Below, piece after piece: positions 25,235-35,947 of a stretch of DNA of 64,000 bases. Made by a program: the position numbers and the translations under genes. The notes under the pieces are model-generated. The model worked only from the letters and a program-made list of their open reading frames with translations, was not told the DNA's origin and made no database searches. Source of the DNA: Streptomyces spongiicola (GTDB taxonomy: Bacteria > Actinomycetota > Actinomycetes > Streptomycetales > Streptomycetaceae); the NCBI RefSeq assembly GCF_003122365.1, contig NZ_CP029254.1, positions 868,001 through 932,000 of the forward strand, in the 5' to 3' direction. How positions within the stretch are numbered: position 1 is the stretch's first letter; every line of letters starts with the position of its first letter.

Positions 25235-26704
25235 ATGGCACGCACGACACGCAAACGCTCAACGCTGGCGAACCGGGCGATCGCAGCCTCGGCCGCCCTG
25301 ATTCTGGGCGGGGGTGGGCTGATCGCGGTCAATGTCTACGCATCTGCGGGTGAGAGCCGTCAGAGCCCCAACAGAACCCAGGCCGCCGGCCAGTCGGTCT
25401 CCACCATCGACTGCCCGGACGTCGGAAACGAACTGAAACAGGTGCCTCAGCAGGAGCGCCGCAACATCGACCGCGAACTCGCCACACTGGACACCCAGAT
25501 CACCACGGCGTACAAGCGCTTCGCCCAGCTCAGGCAACGGATCGAGCAGAACCCCCAGTACGGGCAGCAGCAGATCCTCAACCCGCTGAAGAACGAGCGT
25601 ACGGTGATCCTCCAGCGGATCGCCGCGCTCATCGAGCGCGGCAAGGCGCCCAAGCCGCAGGGCCTCACGTCCATGGCGCCGTGCACCCTGCGGGCCGACG
25701 ACGGTGGGAACCAGGGTGGCAACGGCCAGGGTCAGGACGGTGGTCAGAACGACGGTGGTCAGGACGATGGCGGTCAGGGCGGTGGCGGTCAGGCGGGCAA
25801 TGGCCCGGTGCAGGCCGACTTCGTCGACATCAAGTCCGTCAAGCCGAACGCGGGCGACCCGCGCAACCGGCGCGGCGTCTCCCGTGGTGTCTTCAAGACG
25901 AGCTGCGGGGTGAACGAGAACGGCAAGTTCAACCCGGACAACGTGATCGTCGCACCCGGTGTCGCCAACGGCGCGCACCATATGCACGACTACATCGGCA
26001 ACCAGGCCAACGACGCGTTCGCCAGTGACGACGATCTCGCCGCGGGCGAGACGACCTGTGTGAACCAGGGCGACCGGTCGTCGTACTTCTGGCCGGTGCT
26101 GCGGCTCCAGAACGGGCAGCAGGAGGACGACGCCGACGCCGACGGCGGCGGCAAGGACCAGAACGTCGGCGAGATCCAGACACCGTCGCAGGTGACCATG
26201 GACTTCGTGGGCAACCCGCGGTCCAAGGTGACGGCGATGCCGCGGCTTCTGCGGATCATCACCGGCGACGCCAAGGCGTTCGTCAACGGCGACGCCAACG
26301 CGAACGCCTCCTGGAGCTGCACCGGCTTCGAGAACCGCCAGCTGAAGGACAAGTACCCGATCTGCCCCCAGGGCAGCCAGGTGGTGCGGACGTTCAAGTT
26401 CCAGAGCTGCTGGGACGGCCAGAACACCGACAGCGCCAACCACCGCACCCATGTCGCCTTCGCCCAGGCCAACGGCGCCTGCCCCAACGGCTTCCGCGCC
26501 ATCCCGCAGCTCGTGCAGCGCATCGTGTACGACGTGCCGCCGCCGGTCTTCGGCGGGGCCAACCCGAGCGTCTTCGCCGTCGACTCCTTCCCGGAGCAGC
26601 TGCACAAGCCCATCACCGACCACGGCGACTTCATCAACGTCTTCGACCAGAACCTGATGAAGAAGATGGTCGGCTGCATCAACAGCGGTCGCACGTGCCG
26701 CTGA
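25235..26704 (+). CDS. Secreted DUF1996 protein
   Basis: This 489-aa exported protein has a signal peptide (about residues 1-37). A helical N-terminal region at about 55-145 follows, then a Gln/Gly/Asp-rich linker (about 155-190). The DUF1996 domain starts near residue 200, with the His-rich motif [15 protein letters not shown] and later [21 protein letters not shown]1996 proteins are found in fungi and actinobacteria and are of unknown function; the conserved His and Asp suggest metal binding. The ATG at 25235 is preceded by ggag at good spacing. Confidence 0.87.
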   Translation: MARTTRKRSTLANRAIAASAALILGGGGLIAVNVYASAGESRQSPNRTQAAGQSVSTIDCPDVGNELKQVPQQERRNIDRELATLDTQITTAYKRFAQLRQRIEQNPQYGQQQILNPLKNERTVILQRIAALIERGKAPKPQGLTSMAPCTLRADDGGNQGGNGQGQDGGQNDGGQDDGGQGGGGQAGNGPVQADFVDIKSVKPNAGDPRNRRGVSRGVFKTSCGVNENGKFNPDNVIVAPGVANGAHHMHDYIGNQANDAFASDDDLAAGETTCVNQGDRSSYFWPVLRLQNGQQEDDADADGGGKDQNVGEIQTPSQVTMDFVGNPRSKVTAMPRLLRIITGDAKAFVNGDANANASWSCTGFENRQLKDKYPICPQGSQVVRTFKFQSCWDGQNTDSANHRTHVAFAQANGACPNGFRAIPQLVQRIVYDVPPPVFGGANPSVFAVDSFPEQLHKPITDHGDFINVFDQNLMKKMVGCINSGRTCR

Positions 26705-26718
26705 CCGCTCCCTGAGCC

Positions 26719-26763
26719 GGCGCCGAACCCCGGGCTTACCGCCTGAGCCCCGGGTTCGGCGCC
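26719..26763. terminator. Terminator of the DUF1996 gene
   Basis: Arms ggcgccgaaccc and gggttcggcgcc (12 bp, perfect) enclose an imperfect inner stem. The hairpin begins 15 bp after the stop. Confidence 0.8.
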
Positions 26764-27002
26764 ATCTTCCGCGGGCCCGCCCCGCCCGGGCAGCCGAAGC
26801 CGCCCTCCCCGAGTGCCCGGCCCCGCGCCCTCCCGCGGACAACCGAGGCCAGCCCTCCCCCTGAGCCTTCCCCGCTCGCGTCAGGCCTCGCGCCTGCCGC
26901 GGGCGGGCCCCGCCCTCCCGGGCAGTCGAGGGCCGGCCCTCCCCCCTGAGCCTTCCCTCCCCGGAACCCTCCCTCCCCCGGCCCGCGCGGCCCGCGGCCT
27001 GC

Positions 27003-27473
27003 TCAGTGATGGCCGGAGTGCTCGTCCTCGTTCCCGCCACTGCCGGAACTGCTCCCCGAGTGCCCGCCGTGCGAGGCGCCGCTCTCCACGGTCCCGCCGA
27101 GCCGGCCGCGCAGTGCCGTCACCACCTTCTCGTCGCCGACCGCGACCCACTTCCGGCCGACGAGGTAGGTGCCGCCGTAGTCGTTGGCCTCGTTGATCCA
27201 CTCGCGCTGGCCGCGGTCCGTGGCGAAGGTGGTGAGGATGTACCTGCCGTCCTTCGTCGTGCAGTTGGCCTGCCGCAGTTCCTCCGCGTCCGTCTGGATG
27301 TTCGGCTCGCAGTCGGCCTGCTCGGCGAGCTGTTCCAGACTGCCCGTCGCCGTCTTCGGCACGTCGGGGGCGTCGTCCGCGTCCCCGGCGCACGCGGTGA
27401 GGACCGTGACGGCCGTCAGTGCCAGTGCGGCCAGGGCCTTCGGGGCGGTGCTTCGGGCTCGTTGCGTACTCAT
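27003..27473 (-). CDS. Lipoprotein with His/Ser/Gly-rich tail
   Basis: This 156-aa protein has a lipoprotein signal (LALTAVTVLTAC, lipobox TAC). The folded part at about residues 40-125 contains two Cys (QADCEPNIQTD and QANCTTKDG) and ends in a His-rich tail (SHGGHSGSSSG...EHSGHH) that could bind metal ions. The ATG at 27473 gives MSTQRARSTAPKALAAL. Function unknown. Confidence 0.8.
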   Translation of the reverse strand: MSTQRARSTAPKALAALALTAVTVLTACAGDADDAPDVPKTATGSLEQLAEQADCEPNIQTDAEELRQANCTTKDGRYILTTFATDRGQREWINEANDYGGTYLVGRKWVAVGDEKVVTALRGRLGGTVESGASHGGHSGSSSGSGGNEDEHSGHH

Positions 27474-27692
27474 CGGGCCATCGTGCCCGGTCGGCGCGCC
27501 GGTGTGCAGAGGAACGGGCGGAACGTGCCGCACGTCGCAGGCGCACCTCCTGCCCCATGTGTCCCGTCGTATGCCGCGGGAGGGGCTGGCATGCCGTGCC
27601 CGTGACCCCGGTGATCGCCCGGGGACTCACGGCTCGCGGGGCCGGTCCGCCGGATATGGTGACTATCGCAGTATTCGCTCGTTCAGCTGAGG

Positions 27693-28680
27693 GTGAGCAC
27701 TCAGGAACCCGTCCCCGGCGCCGTCGACGCGGAGCAGGCCGAGGCCGTGCCCGTGGAGCACTATCCGCGTCTGGTGCGGATCGCCTACCTCGTGCTGCCG
27801 CCCTCCCTCGGCCGCGGCCGCCGGGTACTGACCGCACACTGGATCGTGCAGCGCTCCCTGCCGCGCGGCCGCACCGCGCGGGTTCCGCGGACCGGCGGGG
27901 CGGCGGTGCCGGTCCCGGGCGGATCGGCCGGTCCGGGATACGCCTACGTCCGCGGTCGGGTGCTGCGGCAGGCGCTGGTGGCGGGTCTGCCGCCACGGCG
28001 GCGGACCTGGCCGAGACGGGTGCGGTTCCCGCCGCCGCTGCCCGAGGGCTGGGGTCCCGGGCTGTTCCCCCACTCCGGCGGTGCCGATGAACTCGCCCTG
28101 GGGCGGCAGCTGTCCGCGCTGTCCGGGGCCGCCCGTGCCGCATACGCGCTGCGCGCCCTGGAAGCCCTTTCGGACACCTCCGTACGGCAGGTCCTGGCCG
28201 ACGCGGGGGTCGCCGACCCACTCGCGGCGCTCGCCGCGGCGGACGGCCTGCGCACCCCGGAGCGCGGGACGGCCCTCGCCCTGCCGCAGTCCCCGGAGTC
28301 CGCCCCCTGCTCCCCGCAGGCCCGGACGACCGATCCGTAGCGCCGCCGCAGGCATGCCGAGGCGGCGGCCCCGGCGGCCGCGACCGCGCGCAGGTCGGGC
28401 ACGCTGCCGGGCCTGCCCCGAGAGCACTGGGGGCCGACGGGGCGCCGGCGGAGGCGGCAGCACCTCCGTACGCGCGCCGCCCGGCGGCCGAGGCGGCGCT
28501 GGACCCGGCCCGGCCGAGCGGGCCGGACTTCCGGTCCGGCGGACTTCCGGTCCGGCGGACTTCCAGCCGCAGGGACTTCCCCGGTTGGCCCGCCCTGGGT
28601 GGCCCGCCCCGGTTGGCCCGCCCTGGGTGCGCTGAGCGGAGACCGCGCACTGCGCCGCGTCGGCCGGGCGCCTCAGGGCA
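27693..28680 (+). pseudogene. Decayed conserved Streptomyces gene, N-terminal 215 codons open
   Basis: An open frame from GTG 27693 to a stop at 28338-28340 encodes 215 aa (STQEPVPGAVDAEQAEAVPV...). The conserved-looking core is YPRLVRIAYLVLPPSLGRGRRVLTAH. As I recall, homologues are about 500 aa and continue past ...SLQARPTDLMRRRQ into a membrane segment and an extracellular domain. Here the equivalent point reads ARTTDP-stop. Further homologous-looking pieces (DGAPAEAAAPPYARRPAAEAALDP in two parts) appear downstream in another frame. The remainder is replaced by short ttccggtccggcgga repeats. The N-terminal fragment could still be made. Confidence 0.6.
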
Positions 28681-29149
28681 GCAGCAGCCAGTCCGCCGCG
28701 AGGGCCGCCGCCAGGCCCGCGCCCAGCAGATACGTGCCCAGCCGGGTGCGGCCGTGACGGCTGAGTTCGATGACGGCTCCGCACAGGATCACGGCCAGTC
28801 CGTACACCCCGACCACGAGCACCGAAGTGCGGCTGGCCAGCCGCACCGCCAGGACCGCGGCCAGCGCCACGAGCACGACAGACGCGGCGGCGATCCGCAG
28901 CAGCCGGGCCTGACGGGGGCTCATCCCCGTCGGCGTCTCCGCGGGCACAGGCGTCTCCGCGGGCACAGGCACCTCCACCGTCGCAGGCGGCTCCACGGTC
29001 GCGAACGCCCCCGCGTCCACCGGCGCCTCTTCACTCACCGGCGCCTCTGCGTTCACCGGCGCCCCCGTAACCACCGGCGCCCCCGGGGCTACCCGCGCCG
29101 ACGCGTCCACCGGGACGTCCGGGGGTGTCTCCTGGTCAGAAGCCGTCAT
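28673..29149 (-). CDS. Small integral membrane protein
   Basis: This 158-aa protein has an N-terminal 80-residue stretch of Pro/Val/Ala/Glu repeats (VPVPAETPVPAETP, VNAEAPVSEEAP). Three membrane segments follow: about residues 86-107, 112-132 and 140-157. The repetitive part is encoded by short tandem DNA repeats. It is divergent from the TetR gene. Function unknown. Confidence 0.75.
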   Translation of the reverse strand: MTASDQETPPDVPVDASARVAPGAPVVTGAPVNAEAPVSEEAPVDAGAFATVEPPATVEVPVPAETPVPAETPTGMSPRQARLLRIAAASVVLVALAAVLAVRLASRTSVLVVGVYGLAVILCGAVIELSRHGRTRLGTYLLGAGLAAALAADWLLLP

Positions 29150-29212
29150 GTCCCCGGAGCGTACCCGCCGAGCGGCGGACGGCGTTCGAGACCCGGCCGT
29201 TAGGCTGTTCGC

Positions 29213-29941
29213 ATGACGACCGGGGTTCGCCGAAGGATGGGCGTCGCAGAGCGCAGGCAGCAGTTGATCACAGTGGCGCTGGAGCTGTTCAGCCACCGCT
29301 CGCCCGACGAGGTGTCCATCGACGAGATCGCCGCTGCCGCGGGCATCTCGCGTCCGCTGGTCTACCACTACTTCCCCGGCAAGCAGAGCCTGTACGAGGC
29401 CGCGTTGCGGCGGGCCGCGGAGGACCTCGCGAACCGCTTCACGGAGCGGCGGGAAGGACCGCTCGGCGCAAGGCTGCTGAGGGTGATGCGACGGTTCTTC
29501 GACTTCGTCGACGAGCATGGTCAGGGCTTCGCGGCTCTGATGCGGGGTGGTCCCGTGGCCGGCGGCGGGACCGCCGGTGCGGTGATCGAGCAGGTTCGCC
29601 AGGCGGCCTACGAGCAGATCCTGGGCCATCTCGGCGTCACCGACCCGGCCCCGCGCCTGCGGCTGGTGGTCCGGTCCTGGGTGTCGCTCGCCGAGTCCAC
29701 CGCGCTGATCTGGCTCGAGGGGCGGGACGTGCCGCGCGCGGAGCTGGAGCGCCAGCTCGTCCACGACTTCGCGGCGCTGGTGGCGGTGCCGGCGGCGTAC
29801 GACGACGACATGGCCGCCGTACTGGCGCGCATCATGCGGGACGAGCCGGCCGACGGGCCCCTCGGGGACCTCGCCGGCCGGCTCGCGGACCTGGTGCCGC
29901 AGGTGTCGTCCGCGGCGCGGGTGCCGCAGCAGCGCGCCTGA
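29213..29941 (+). CDS. TetR-family transcriptional regulator
   Basis: This 242-aa protein has a TetR DNA-binding domain near the N-terminus: RRQQLITVALELFSHRSPDEV, then IDEIAAAAGISRPLVYHYFPGKQSLYEA. The C-terminal ligand domain is typical in size. The ligand is unknown. The neighbouring divergent membrane-protein gene 63 bp away is a plausible target, since TetR genes often control the adjacent divergent gene. Confidence 0.92.
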   Translation: MTTGVRRRMGVAERRQQLITVALELFSHRSPDEVSIDEIAAAAGISRPLVYHYFPGKQSLYEAALRRAAEDLANRFTERREGPLGARLLRVMRRFFDFVDEHGQGFAALMRGGPVAGGGTAGAVIEQVRQAAYEQILGHLGVTDPAPRLRLVVRSWVSLAESTALIWLEGRDVPRAELERQLVHDFAALVAVPAAYDDDMAAVLARIMRDEPADGPLGDLAGRLADLVPQVSSAARVPQQRA

Positions 29942-29976
29942 GCCCCCGAGGGGCCGGGCCCGCCGCCGCGGACAGC

Positions 29977-30054
29977 CGCCGATCGCCGGTCACCGGTCGG
30001 CCGCGGACGAGTCACCGGTCACCGATCGCCGGTCGGCCGCGGACGAGCCTCCGG
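29977..30054 (+). repeat. Tandem copies of the 3' end of the amylase-pullulanase gene
   Basis: The phrase ggccgcggacgag recurs twice next to atcgccggtc before the genuine end of the pullulanase gene, whose last codons contain gccgcggacga. The 3' terminus appears to have been locally duplicated. Confidence 0.6.
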
Positions 30055-33000
30055 TCAGCCGCGGACGAACACCGCTGCGGTGCGGCCCGGCACCGCGAAG
30101 GTGCCGGTGGCGCCGTCGTACGACGACGACTTGGCCACCGCGTCGGCGCCCCCTGCCTGGACGGGGTGCAGCCCGTACGGAGTGCCCGCGAGGGCGCCGA
30201 TCCGCTGGGTCTGCCGGTCCGGGGTGGCGTTGAACACCACGACCAGGTCGCCGAGGCGCATGGTGATCACGCCGGGCGTCTCCTCCGTCCCGGAGAGGGG
30301 GAAGGAGAGCGCCGACCGCACCTTGCCCGCCGTGCCGAGGGAGAACGCCTTCTCGGTCGTACGGATCTTCAGCAGGTCGCGGTAGGCGGCCGAGGTGCCG
30401 GTGATCTCCGCGCAGCCGGGCTTCAGCGCGGGCTCGGCCAGCAGCGGCCTGGCGAAGGGCCACTTGGCCTTGTTGTCGGCGGCAGGCGGCAGGCCGCGGC
30501 CGAAGCCGTTGCCGTCGCGGCAGTCCCAGTGGACGGGGTTGAACCAGTCGCCGCTGTCGTAGGAGTTGCGGTCCAGCGACTTCGACCGCAGCAGGTCGGT
30601 GCCGGCCTGGGACAGCGCGGGCCCCTGGGAGAGAGCGGCCGTCGCCATCGCCAGCACCTGCATCCGGGCCCGGTCGGCGGCGGACACCGACGGCGGCAGC
30701 TTGAACGCGAGGGCGTCGTAGAGCGTCTCGTTGTCGTGGGCGTCCGCGTAGGCCAGGGCGTCGCCGGGCTCGTCCGCGTAGCCGGCCGGTGAGCCGTTGT
30801 AGTCCACCTCGGAGCCCTTGACCGTGCGGCCCCGGGTGTCGGTGAAGGTGTACGACGCCAGGTTCCCGGACAGCCCGACCTTGATCAGGTCCTGGTAGTG
30901 CAGCAGCCGGGCCCGCTGCTCGGCGGGGGTGCCGTTGGCGTCGGAGGCGTTGGGCTCGGTGAACAGGCCGGAGGCGAAGCCCTGCACGCCCGGGTCCTCG
31001 TCGAACGGGCCGCCGCCGCGGACGGCGTCGCGCGCCCGGTCGGAGAAGGTGGCGATGCCCGTACCGGCCATGTTCTCCTGGGTGGCCTGGACGAAGCGGG
31101 CGTCGTCCGCGATCTCGCCGAAGTTCCAGCCCTCCCCGTACAGGACGATCCTCTTCCCGTCGACGCCGTCCTTCCGCGGGGTGAGCGCGTCGAGGGCCTC
31201 GCGGACGGCGAGGATGTTCGCCTTCGGGTGGTGGCCCATCAGGTCGAAGCGGAAGCCGTCGACCTTGTACTGCTTCGCCCAGGTGACGACGGAGTCCACG
31301 ACGAGCTTGCCCATCATGGCGTTCTCGGGCGCGGTGTTGGCGCAGCAGGTGGACGTGGCCACCGAGCCGTCGTCGAGGAGCCGCTGGTAGTAGCCGGGGA
31401 CGATCCGGTCCAGTACGGACTTCTCGGACTGGCCGCTCGCGACGGTGTGGTTGTAGACGACGTCCATGACGGTGCGCAGTCCGGCGCCGTTCAGGCCCTG
31501 CACCATCCGCCGGAACTCGACCGTGCGGCGGGTGCCCTCGGGGTCGGAGGCGTAGGAGCCCTCGGGGACGGTGTAGTGCAGCGGGTCGTAGCCCCAGTTG
31601 TAGGCGTCCTTCGCCGCCGTCCTGGCGACGCAGGCCTGCTGCTCCTCGGAGTCCGGCGGGTATGCCTTCAGGTCGCAGTCCGGTACGGACTGGCCGGACT
31701 TCCGCTCGGGGATGGTCCCGATGTCGAAGGCGGGCAGCAGATGGACGTGGGAGGTGCCGCTCTTCGCGAGCGAGGTGAGGTGCTTCATCCCGGCCGAGTC
31801 GCGGTCGGTGAAGGCCAGATAGCCGCCCGGGTGCTTCGCGGTGCGGTCGGCGGCCGAGAAGTCCCGGACGTGGAGTTCCTGGATCTGGGCGTCCTTCAGC
31901 GGCACGGCCGCCGGCTTGCGGAGCGTGGACCAGCCCTCGGGGGCGAGCTTCGGGTCGGCGAGGTCGACGACGAGGCTGCGGGCGGAGTCCGTGGTGAGGG
32001 CGGTGGAGTACGGGTCGGTGACCTTGTTGGTGACGAGCTTCTGCACGCTGGGCGCCCAGACGGTCACGGCGTACCGGTAGGGCTTGCCCCGCCAGCTCGC
32101 CGGGCCGGTGACCGACCAGACGCCGGAGGCGTCGTGGCGGCGCATCGGGACGGTCCTGCCGCCGATTTCCAGGGCGACCCGGCGTGCGGTGGGTGCCCAG
32201 ACCGACAGCGTCGGGCGGCCCTTGCGGAACACCGGCCCGAGCGCGGCCTTCTCGGCCCTGCCCGCGTAGAGGTCGTCGAGGACGCCGGGGATCTGCACTC
32301 CGGTGGCGGCGAGCAGCGCCCCGTTCGCCGCCCGCTGGGTGGCGATCAGCTGGCCGCGCAGGGCCTTCTCGACGCGGTCCCGGTCGCGCGGGTCGACGGT
32401 GAAGGCGGGGAGGTCCTTCAGATGGGGGAACCTCGCCTTCTGGTCGGCGGTCAGCTCGGACGGGTCGAGGCGCAGCCAGTGCCCCTCGTCGGAGAGTGCG
32501 CCGTCGACCACCTCGATGCCGCCGCCGGGCGCGTACACCAGCTGCCGGCTGGCGGCGTCGCTGTGCGCGGCCTTCCACACGACGGTGTCGCGGTCGATGA
32601 ACTGCGCCTCGGCCTTCGACAGGTCGAGCGAGGGTGCGCCGCCGGTCGTCGGCAGCAGGTACTCGGGCTGACCGGCGAGCATCCACACCTCGCGGCCGTG
32701 GGTGCCGAAGGACAGCGACCGGTCGTCCGGCAGGTCCTTCTCGTCGCCCTTGTGGAGGATGTAGCTGAGCGATTCCGCGCCTTCGGCGAGCGGGACCTCG
32801 AAGGTGACGCCGTAGGTGTCCCGGCGGACGGGCATCAGCGGCTTCGACCAGTCGGTGGGCTCGGCGGCGCCGGTCCAGACGTGCAGGCCCCAGCCGTCGT
32901 AGTCGCCTTCGCCGGAGCCTGCGTCCGGGGAGGTGCCCCCCGGCCGGTGGTAGTGCAGCACGGCCTTCTTCGGGTCCTGCGGCGGGTAGGCGCCGTCGGG

Positions 33001-35412
33001 TGCGGTGCCCGACTGGCCGTCCTGGCCCTGGGTGATCCAGACCTGGCCGGTGGCGCCGAGGTCGATGGTGCGCTGGGGTCCGTCGGCGGCGCCGTCCTTC
33101 TCGACGGTGTACGGGAGGGCCGAGGCGCCCTCGGGGACCTCGACCCAGGCGAAGGCGCCCCAGGCGTCGCGGCCGGTGAACGCGGCCGTGGTCCCGGCGG
33201 CCTTCAGCCGCGCGCCGTCGTAGTCCCCGTCGGCGCGCCGGTAGTGGACGACCGCGTGGGTGCGTTCCGCGGCCGTGGGCTTCCCGGGCGGCGGGGCCTG
33301 CCCGGCGGTGGTGCCGGCGAGGGCGCTCGCGGTGCGGCCGAGGCTGTCGACGGCGACCGCCTTGTAGCGCAGCGGTGTCCCGGCGGGGGCGGTGATGTGC
33401 TGGGTGACCTTGTACGGCGCGTGGTCGGCGGTGCCGAGGGTGCGCCAGGTCCCGTCGCCCACCTGTGCGGCGAAGACGACCCGGTTGAGCTGCCCGCCGC
33501 GGACGTCGGCGGAGATCTCCACGGTGCCGGTCGCCCCGGCGGCGGGGGGCTCGAGGGTGAGGGCGGGCCGGGTGGCGGGCGGCGCGAGGGGTCCGGTGGC
33601 GCGCAGCACCAGCGACGACAGCGCGGGGACGGTGAGGGTGAGCTTGCCGGCTCGGGCGCGGACGGTGCCGGAACCTCCGTACAGGGTCCGGAACGCGGCC
33701 GAGTCCACGGGCACGGTCACGGTCTCGGCGGTGGTGGCGTTGTTGGCGGCCACCAGGTATTCGACGGCCCGGCCGCGCTTCTCGGTGCCGGTGCGGGAGA
33801 AGGCGTAGACGGAGTCCCCGGCGTGGCGCTCCCGCTGGGCTCCGTCGCGCAGCGCCGGGTGCTCGCGGGTGAGCTTCGACAGGGCCGCGATGGAGCGGTA
33901 GAGGGGGTGGCCGGTGTCGTAGGCGTCGTCGGCGTGGGTGCGGTCGGTGCCGAGCCGGTCGTCGTCGAGGTAGTCGGCGGTCCTCGAGGCGAACATCGTC
34001 TGGCGGGCGTCCTTGTCCCCGCCTGCGCCGGTGAAGCCCTGCTCGTCGCCGTAGTAGACGACGGGGTTGCCCCGGCTGAGGAACATCAGCTCGTTGGCGA
34101 GGCGGGCCCGCTTCAGCAGCTCCGCTTCGCCGGCGCCGGGGTTGTCCTGCTTCAGGAAGGTACCGATGCGGCCCATGTCGTGGCTGCCGAGGAAGGTCAC
34201 CTGCTCGTAGGCGTTGGCCTTGTCGGTGGTGTACCGGTAGTCGTCGGCGAAGACGTCCCCGAGCCGGCCGGCGTCGGCGCCCTGCGAGGCGTAGGCGCGG
34301 GCCGCGGCCTGGAAGGGGAAGTCGAGGGTCGAGTCGAGCCGGCCCCGGGTGACGTAGGGCGAGGTCACGGCCGGGTCGGCGGAGTAGACCTCGCCGAACA
34401 TGAAGAAGTCCTCACGGCCGCGTTTGGCGGCGTAGGCGTCCAGCGCGGTGGCCCACTGGGTCCAGAAGTCGAGGTCGACGTGTCTGACGGTGTCGATCCG
34501 GAAGCCGTCTATCCGGAAGTCGCGGACCCACTTCTCGTAGATCCGCTTCATGCCCTCGACGACCTCGGGCCGCTCGGTCCACAGGTCGTCCAGACCGACG
34601 AAGTCGCCGTACTCGGCGCTCTCCCCGGCCCAGTCGGTGTCGCCCCGGTTGTGGTACATCGTCGGGTCGTTGAGCCACGCCGGGACCTTGCGGACGGCTC
34701 CCTCGCCCTTGACGGGCGTGTACGGGAAGGAGTCGGCGTCGACCGCTCCGCGCGGGATGCCCTCGCGGTCGTCGAAGGGGCGGCCGTCCTTGCCGAGGTA
34801 CGGGTAGGCGCCCTTGGGGCGGTAGCCGTAGGCCTTCTCGGCGTAGTCGACGGTGTCGGCGGTGTGGTTGGTGATGACGTCGAAGAAGACCTTCATGCCC
34901 TTGGCGTGGGCCTTGTCGATCAGCGTCTTCAGGTCCCGGTTGGTGCCGAAGTGGGGGTCCACCTGGGTGAAGTCGGTGATCCAGTAGCCGTGGTAGCCCG
35001 CCGAGGCGTCCTTGCCGGTGCCCTGGACCGGCCGGTTCTTGAAGATCGGCGCGAGCCAGACGGCGGTCGTGCCGAGGCCCTTGATGTAGTCCAGGCGCTC
35101 GGTGAGCCCCTTGAGGTCGCCGCCCTGGTAGAAGCCCTTGTCCGTGGGGTCGTAGCCGGTCCGCAGGCGCGAGCCGGTCAGTCCGCCTCGGTCGTTGCGG
35201 CGGTCGCCGTTGGCGAAGCGGTCCGGGAGCACGAAGTAGAACTGCTCGCGGGTCAGATCGTGCCGGGTGGGCTCGGCGGCGAGCCGGGCGTCGGACGGTG
35301 GGGAGGGAGGCTTCGCCGCCGCGGCGGGCACGGCGGGCGCGAGCGCGGCGCACACGGCGACGGCCAGGGCGGCCGCCACCGTTCTGCGCCTGCCGCGCGA
35401 GGGGGGTGTCAC
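30055..35412 (-). CDS. Giant secreted alpha-amylase/pullulanase
   Basis: This 1785-aa exoenzyme should cut both alpha-1,4 and alpha-1,6 bonds of starch. After a signal peptide (1 to about 33) comes a GH13 amylase module at about 50-550, with catalytic residues in [10 protein letters not shown] (near 303), MFGEVYS (near 339) and GSHDMGR (near 410). Two starch-binding CBM41-like modules start near 718 ([13 protein letters not shown]) and 815 (VLHYHRPGG). A pullulanase module follows, with YNWGYDP near 1270, FRFDLMGHH near 1385, YGEGWNFGE near 1424 and DAHDNETL near 1553. The GTG at 35412 has gaggag 8 bases upstream. No frameshift is seen over 5.3 kb. A bifunctional enzyme is also found at this place in S. 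coelicolor, as I recall. Confidence 0.93.
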   Translation of the reverse strand: MTPPSRGRRRTVAAALAVAVCAALAPAVPAAAAKPPSPPSDARLAAEPTRHDLTREQFYFVLPDRFANGDRRNDRGGLTGSRLRTGYDPTDKGFYQGGDLKGLTERLDYIKGLGTTAVWLAPIFKNRPVQGTGKDASAGYHGYWITDFTQVDPHFGTNRDLKTLIDKAHAKGMKVFFDVITNHTADTVDYAEKAYGYRPKGAYPYLGKDGRPFDDREGIPRGAVDADSFPYTPVKGEGAVRKVPAWLNDPTMYHNRGDTDWAGESAEYGDFVGLDDLWTERPEVVEGMKRIYEKWVRDFRIDGFRIDTVRHVDLDFWTQWATALDAYAAKRGREDFFMFGEVYSADPAVTSPYVTRGRLDSTLDFPFQAAARAYASQGADAGRLGDVFADDYRYTTDKANAYEQVTFLGSHDMGRIGTFLKQDNPGAGEAELLKRARLANELMFLSRGNPVVYYGDEQGFTGAGGDKDARQTMFASRTADYLDDDRLGTDRTHADDAYDTGHPLYRSIAALSKLTREHPALRDGAQRERHAGDSVYAFSRTGTEKRGRAVEYLVAANNATTAETVTVPVDSAAFRTLYGGSGTVRARAGKLTLTVPALSSLVLRATGPLAPPATRPALTLEPPAAGATGTVEISADVRGGQLNRVVFAAQVGDGTWRTLGTADHAPYKVTQHITAPAGTPLRYKAVAVDSLGRTASALAGTTAGQAPPPGKPTAAERTHAVVHYRRADGDYDGARLKAAGTTAAFTGRDAWGAFAWVEVPEGASALPYTVEKDGAADGPQRTIDLGATGQVWITQGQDGQSGTAPDGAYPPQDPKKAVLHYHRPGGTSPDAGSGEGDYDGWGLHVWTGAAEPTDWSKPLMPVRRDTYGVTFEVPLAEGAESLSYILHKGDEKDLPDDRSLSFGTHGREVWMLAGQPEYLLPTTGGAPSLDLSKAEAQFIDRDTVVWKAAHSDAASRQLVYAPGGGIEVVDGALSDEGHWLRLDPSELTADQKARFPHLKDLPAFTVDPRDRDRVEKALRGQLIATQRAANGALLAATGVQIPGVLDDLYAGRAEKAALGPVFRKGRPTLSVWAPTARRVALEIGGRTVPMRRHDASGVWSVTGPASWRGKPYRYAVTVWAPSVQKLVTNKVTDPYSTALTTDSARSLVVDLADPKLAPEGWSTLRKPAAVPLKDAQIQELHVRDFSAADRTAKHPGGYLAFTDRDSAGMKHLTSLAKSGTSHVHLLPAFDIGTIPERKSGQSVPDCDLKAYPPDSEEQQACVARTAAKDAYNWGYDPLHYTVPEGSYASDPEGTRRTVEFRRMVQGLNGAGLRTVMDVVYNHTVASGQSEKSVLDRIVPGYYQRLLDDGSVATSTCCANTAPENAMMGKLVVDSVVTWAKQYKVDGFRFDLMGHHPKANILAVREALDALTPRKDGVDGKRIVLYGEGWNFGEIADDARFVQATQENMAGTGIATFSDRARDAVRGGGPFDEDPGVQGFASGLFTEPNASDANGTPAEQRARLLHYQDLIKVGLSGNLASYTFTDTRGRTVKGSEVDYNGSPAGYADEPGDALAYADAHDNETLYDALAFKLPPSVSAADRARMQVLAMATAALSQGPALSQAGTDLLRSKSLDRNSYDSGDWFNPVHWDCRDGNGFGRGLPPAADNKAKWPFARPLLAEPALKPGCAEITGTSAAYRDLLKIRTTEKAFSLGTAGKVRSALSFPLSGTEETPGVITMRLGDLVVVFNATPDRQTQRIGALAGTPYGLHPVQAGGADAVAKSSSYDGATGTFAVPGRTAAVFVRG

Positions 35413-35426
35413 GAGGGTGCTCCTCA

Positions 35427-35718
35427 CTGGTCGGGACTGACCGGCCGGGACCGGCCGGGGCTCGCCGGGGCTCGCCGGGACTCGTCGGGACCGGCCGGGA
35501 CTGGCCGGGGCTCGTCGGGGCTGGCCCGGACTCGTCGGGACTGACCGGGACTCGTCTGGGCTGGCCCGGACTCGTCGGGACCGGCCGGGACTGACCGGGA
35601 CTCGTCTGGGCTGGTCGGGACTCGTCGGGCTGGTTCGGGGCTCTTCAGGGCTCGTCGCGGCTCGTCCCGGCTGATCGCGGCTGACCCTGGCTGATCGCGG
35701 CTCGTCCCGGCTCGACTC
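35427..35718 (-). repeat. About 29 degenerate copies of a 10-bp repeat in the 5' leader of the amylase-pullulanase gene
   Basis: Units such as gggactcgtc, gggaccggcc, gggactgacc and tgggctggcc follow each other in strict 10-bp phase for about 290 bp. A higher-order pattern repeats after about 60-70 bp. The array ends about 15 bp before the start codon of the amylase-pullulanase gene. The rest of 35719-35947 shows no gene. Confidence 0.9.
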
Positions 35719-35947
35719 GACGGACGGCAGGGGAACCCGCCGCGGCCGGCCGGGCGGGCACCGGACCGGCGGGCACCGGCCGGGCGGGCACCGGGTTCCG
35801 TTGATCTCACCCGCGCCGCGCTGCGGCCGCGCCGTGGCGCCGGGCCCGGGCGGCACGGCCGCGGTGTGCTCCCCGGACCGCGCCGCCCGCCGGGCCGGGC
35901 GGGGCGGTGGCGCGGGCCTCCACCGCGCCGCCCCGCCGCCCTCGCCG

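Noticed and set aside
30898..35544. 1548-codon open frame antisense to the amylase-pullulanase
   Set aside because: It is a codon-bias shadow: its translation is Val/Gly/Arg-rich with no domains, whereas the minus strand has clear GH13 motifs.
35413..35856. Extended N-terminus of the amylase-pullulanase made of repeats
   Set aside because: The GTG at 35412 has a ribosome site and is followed at once by a signal peptide; the upstream codons are the 10-bp minisatellite.
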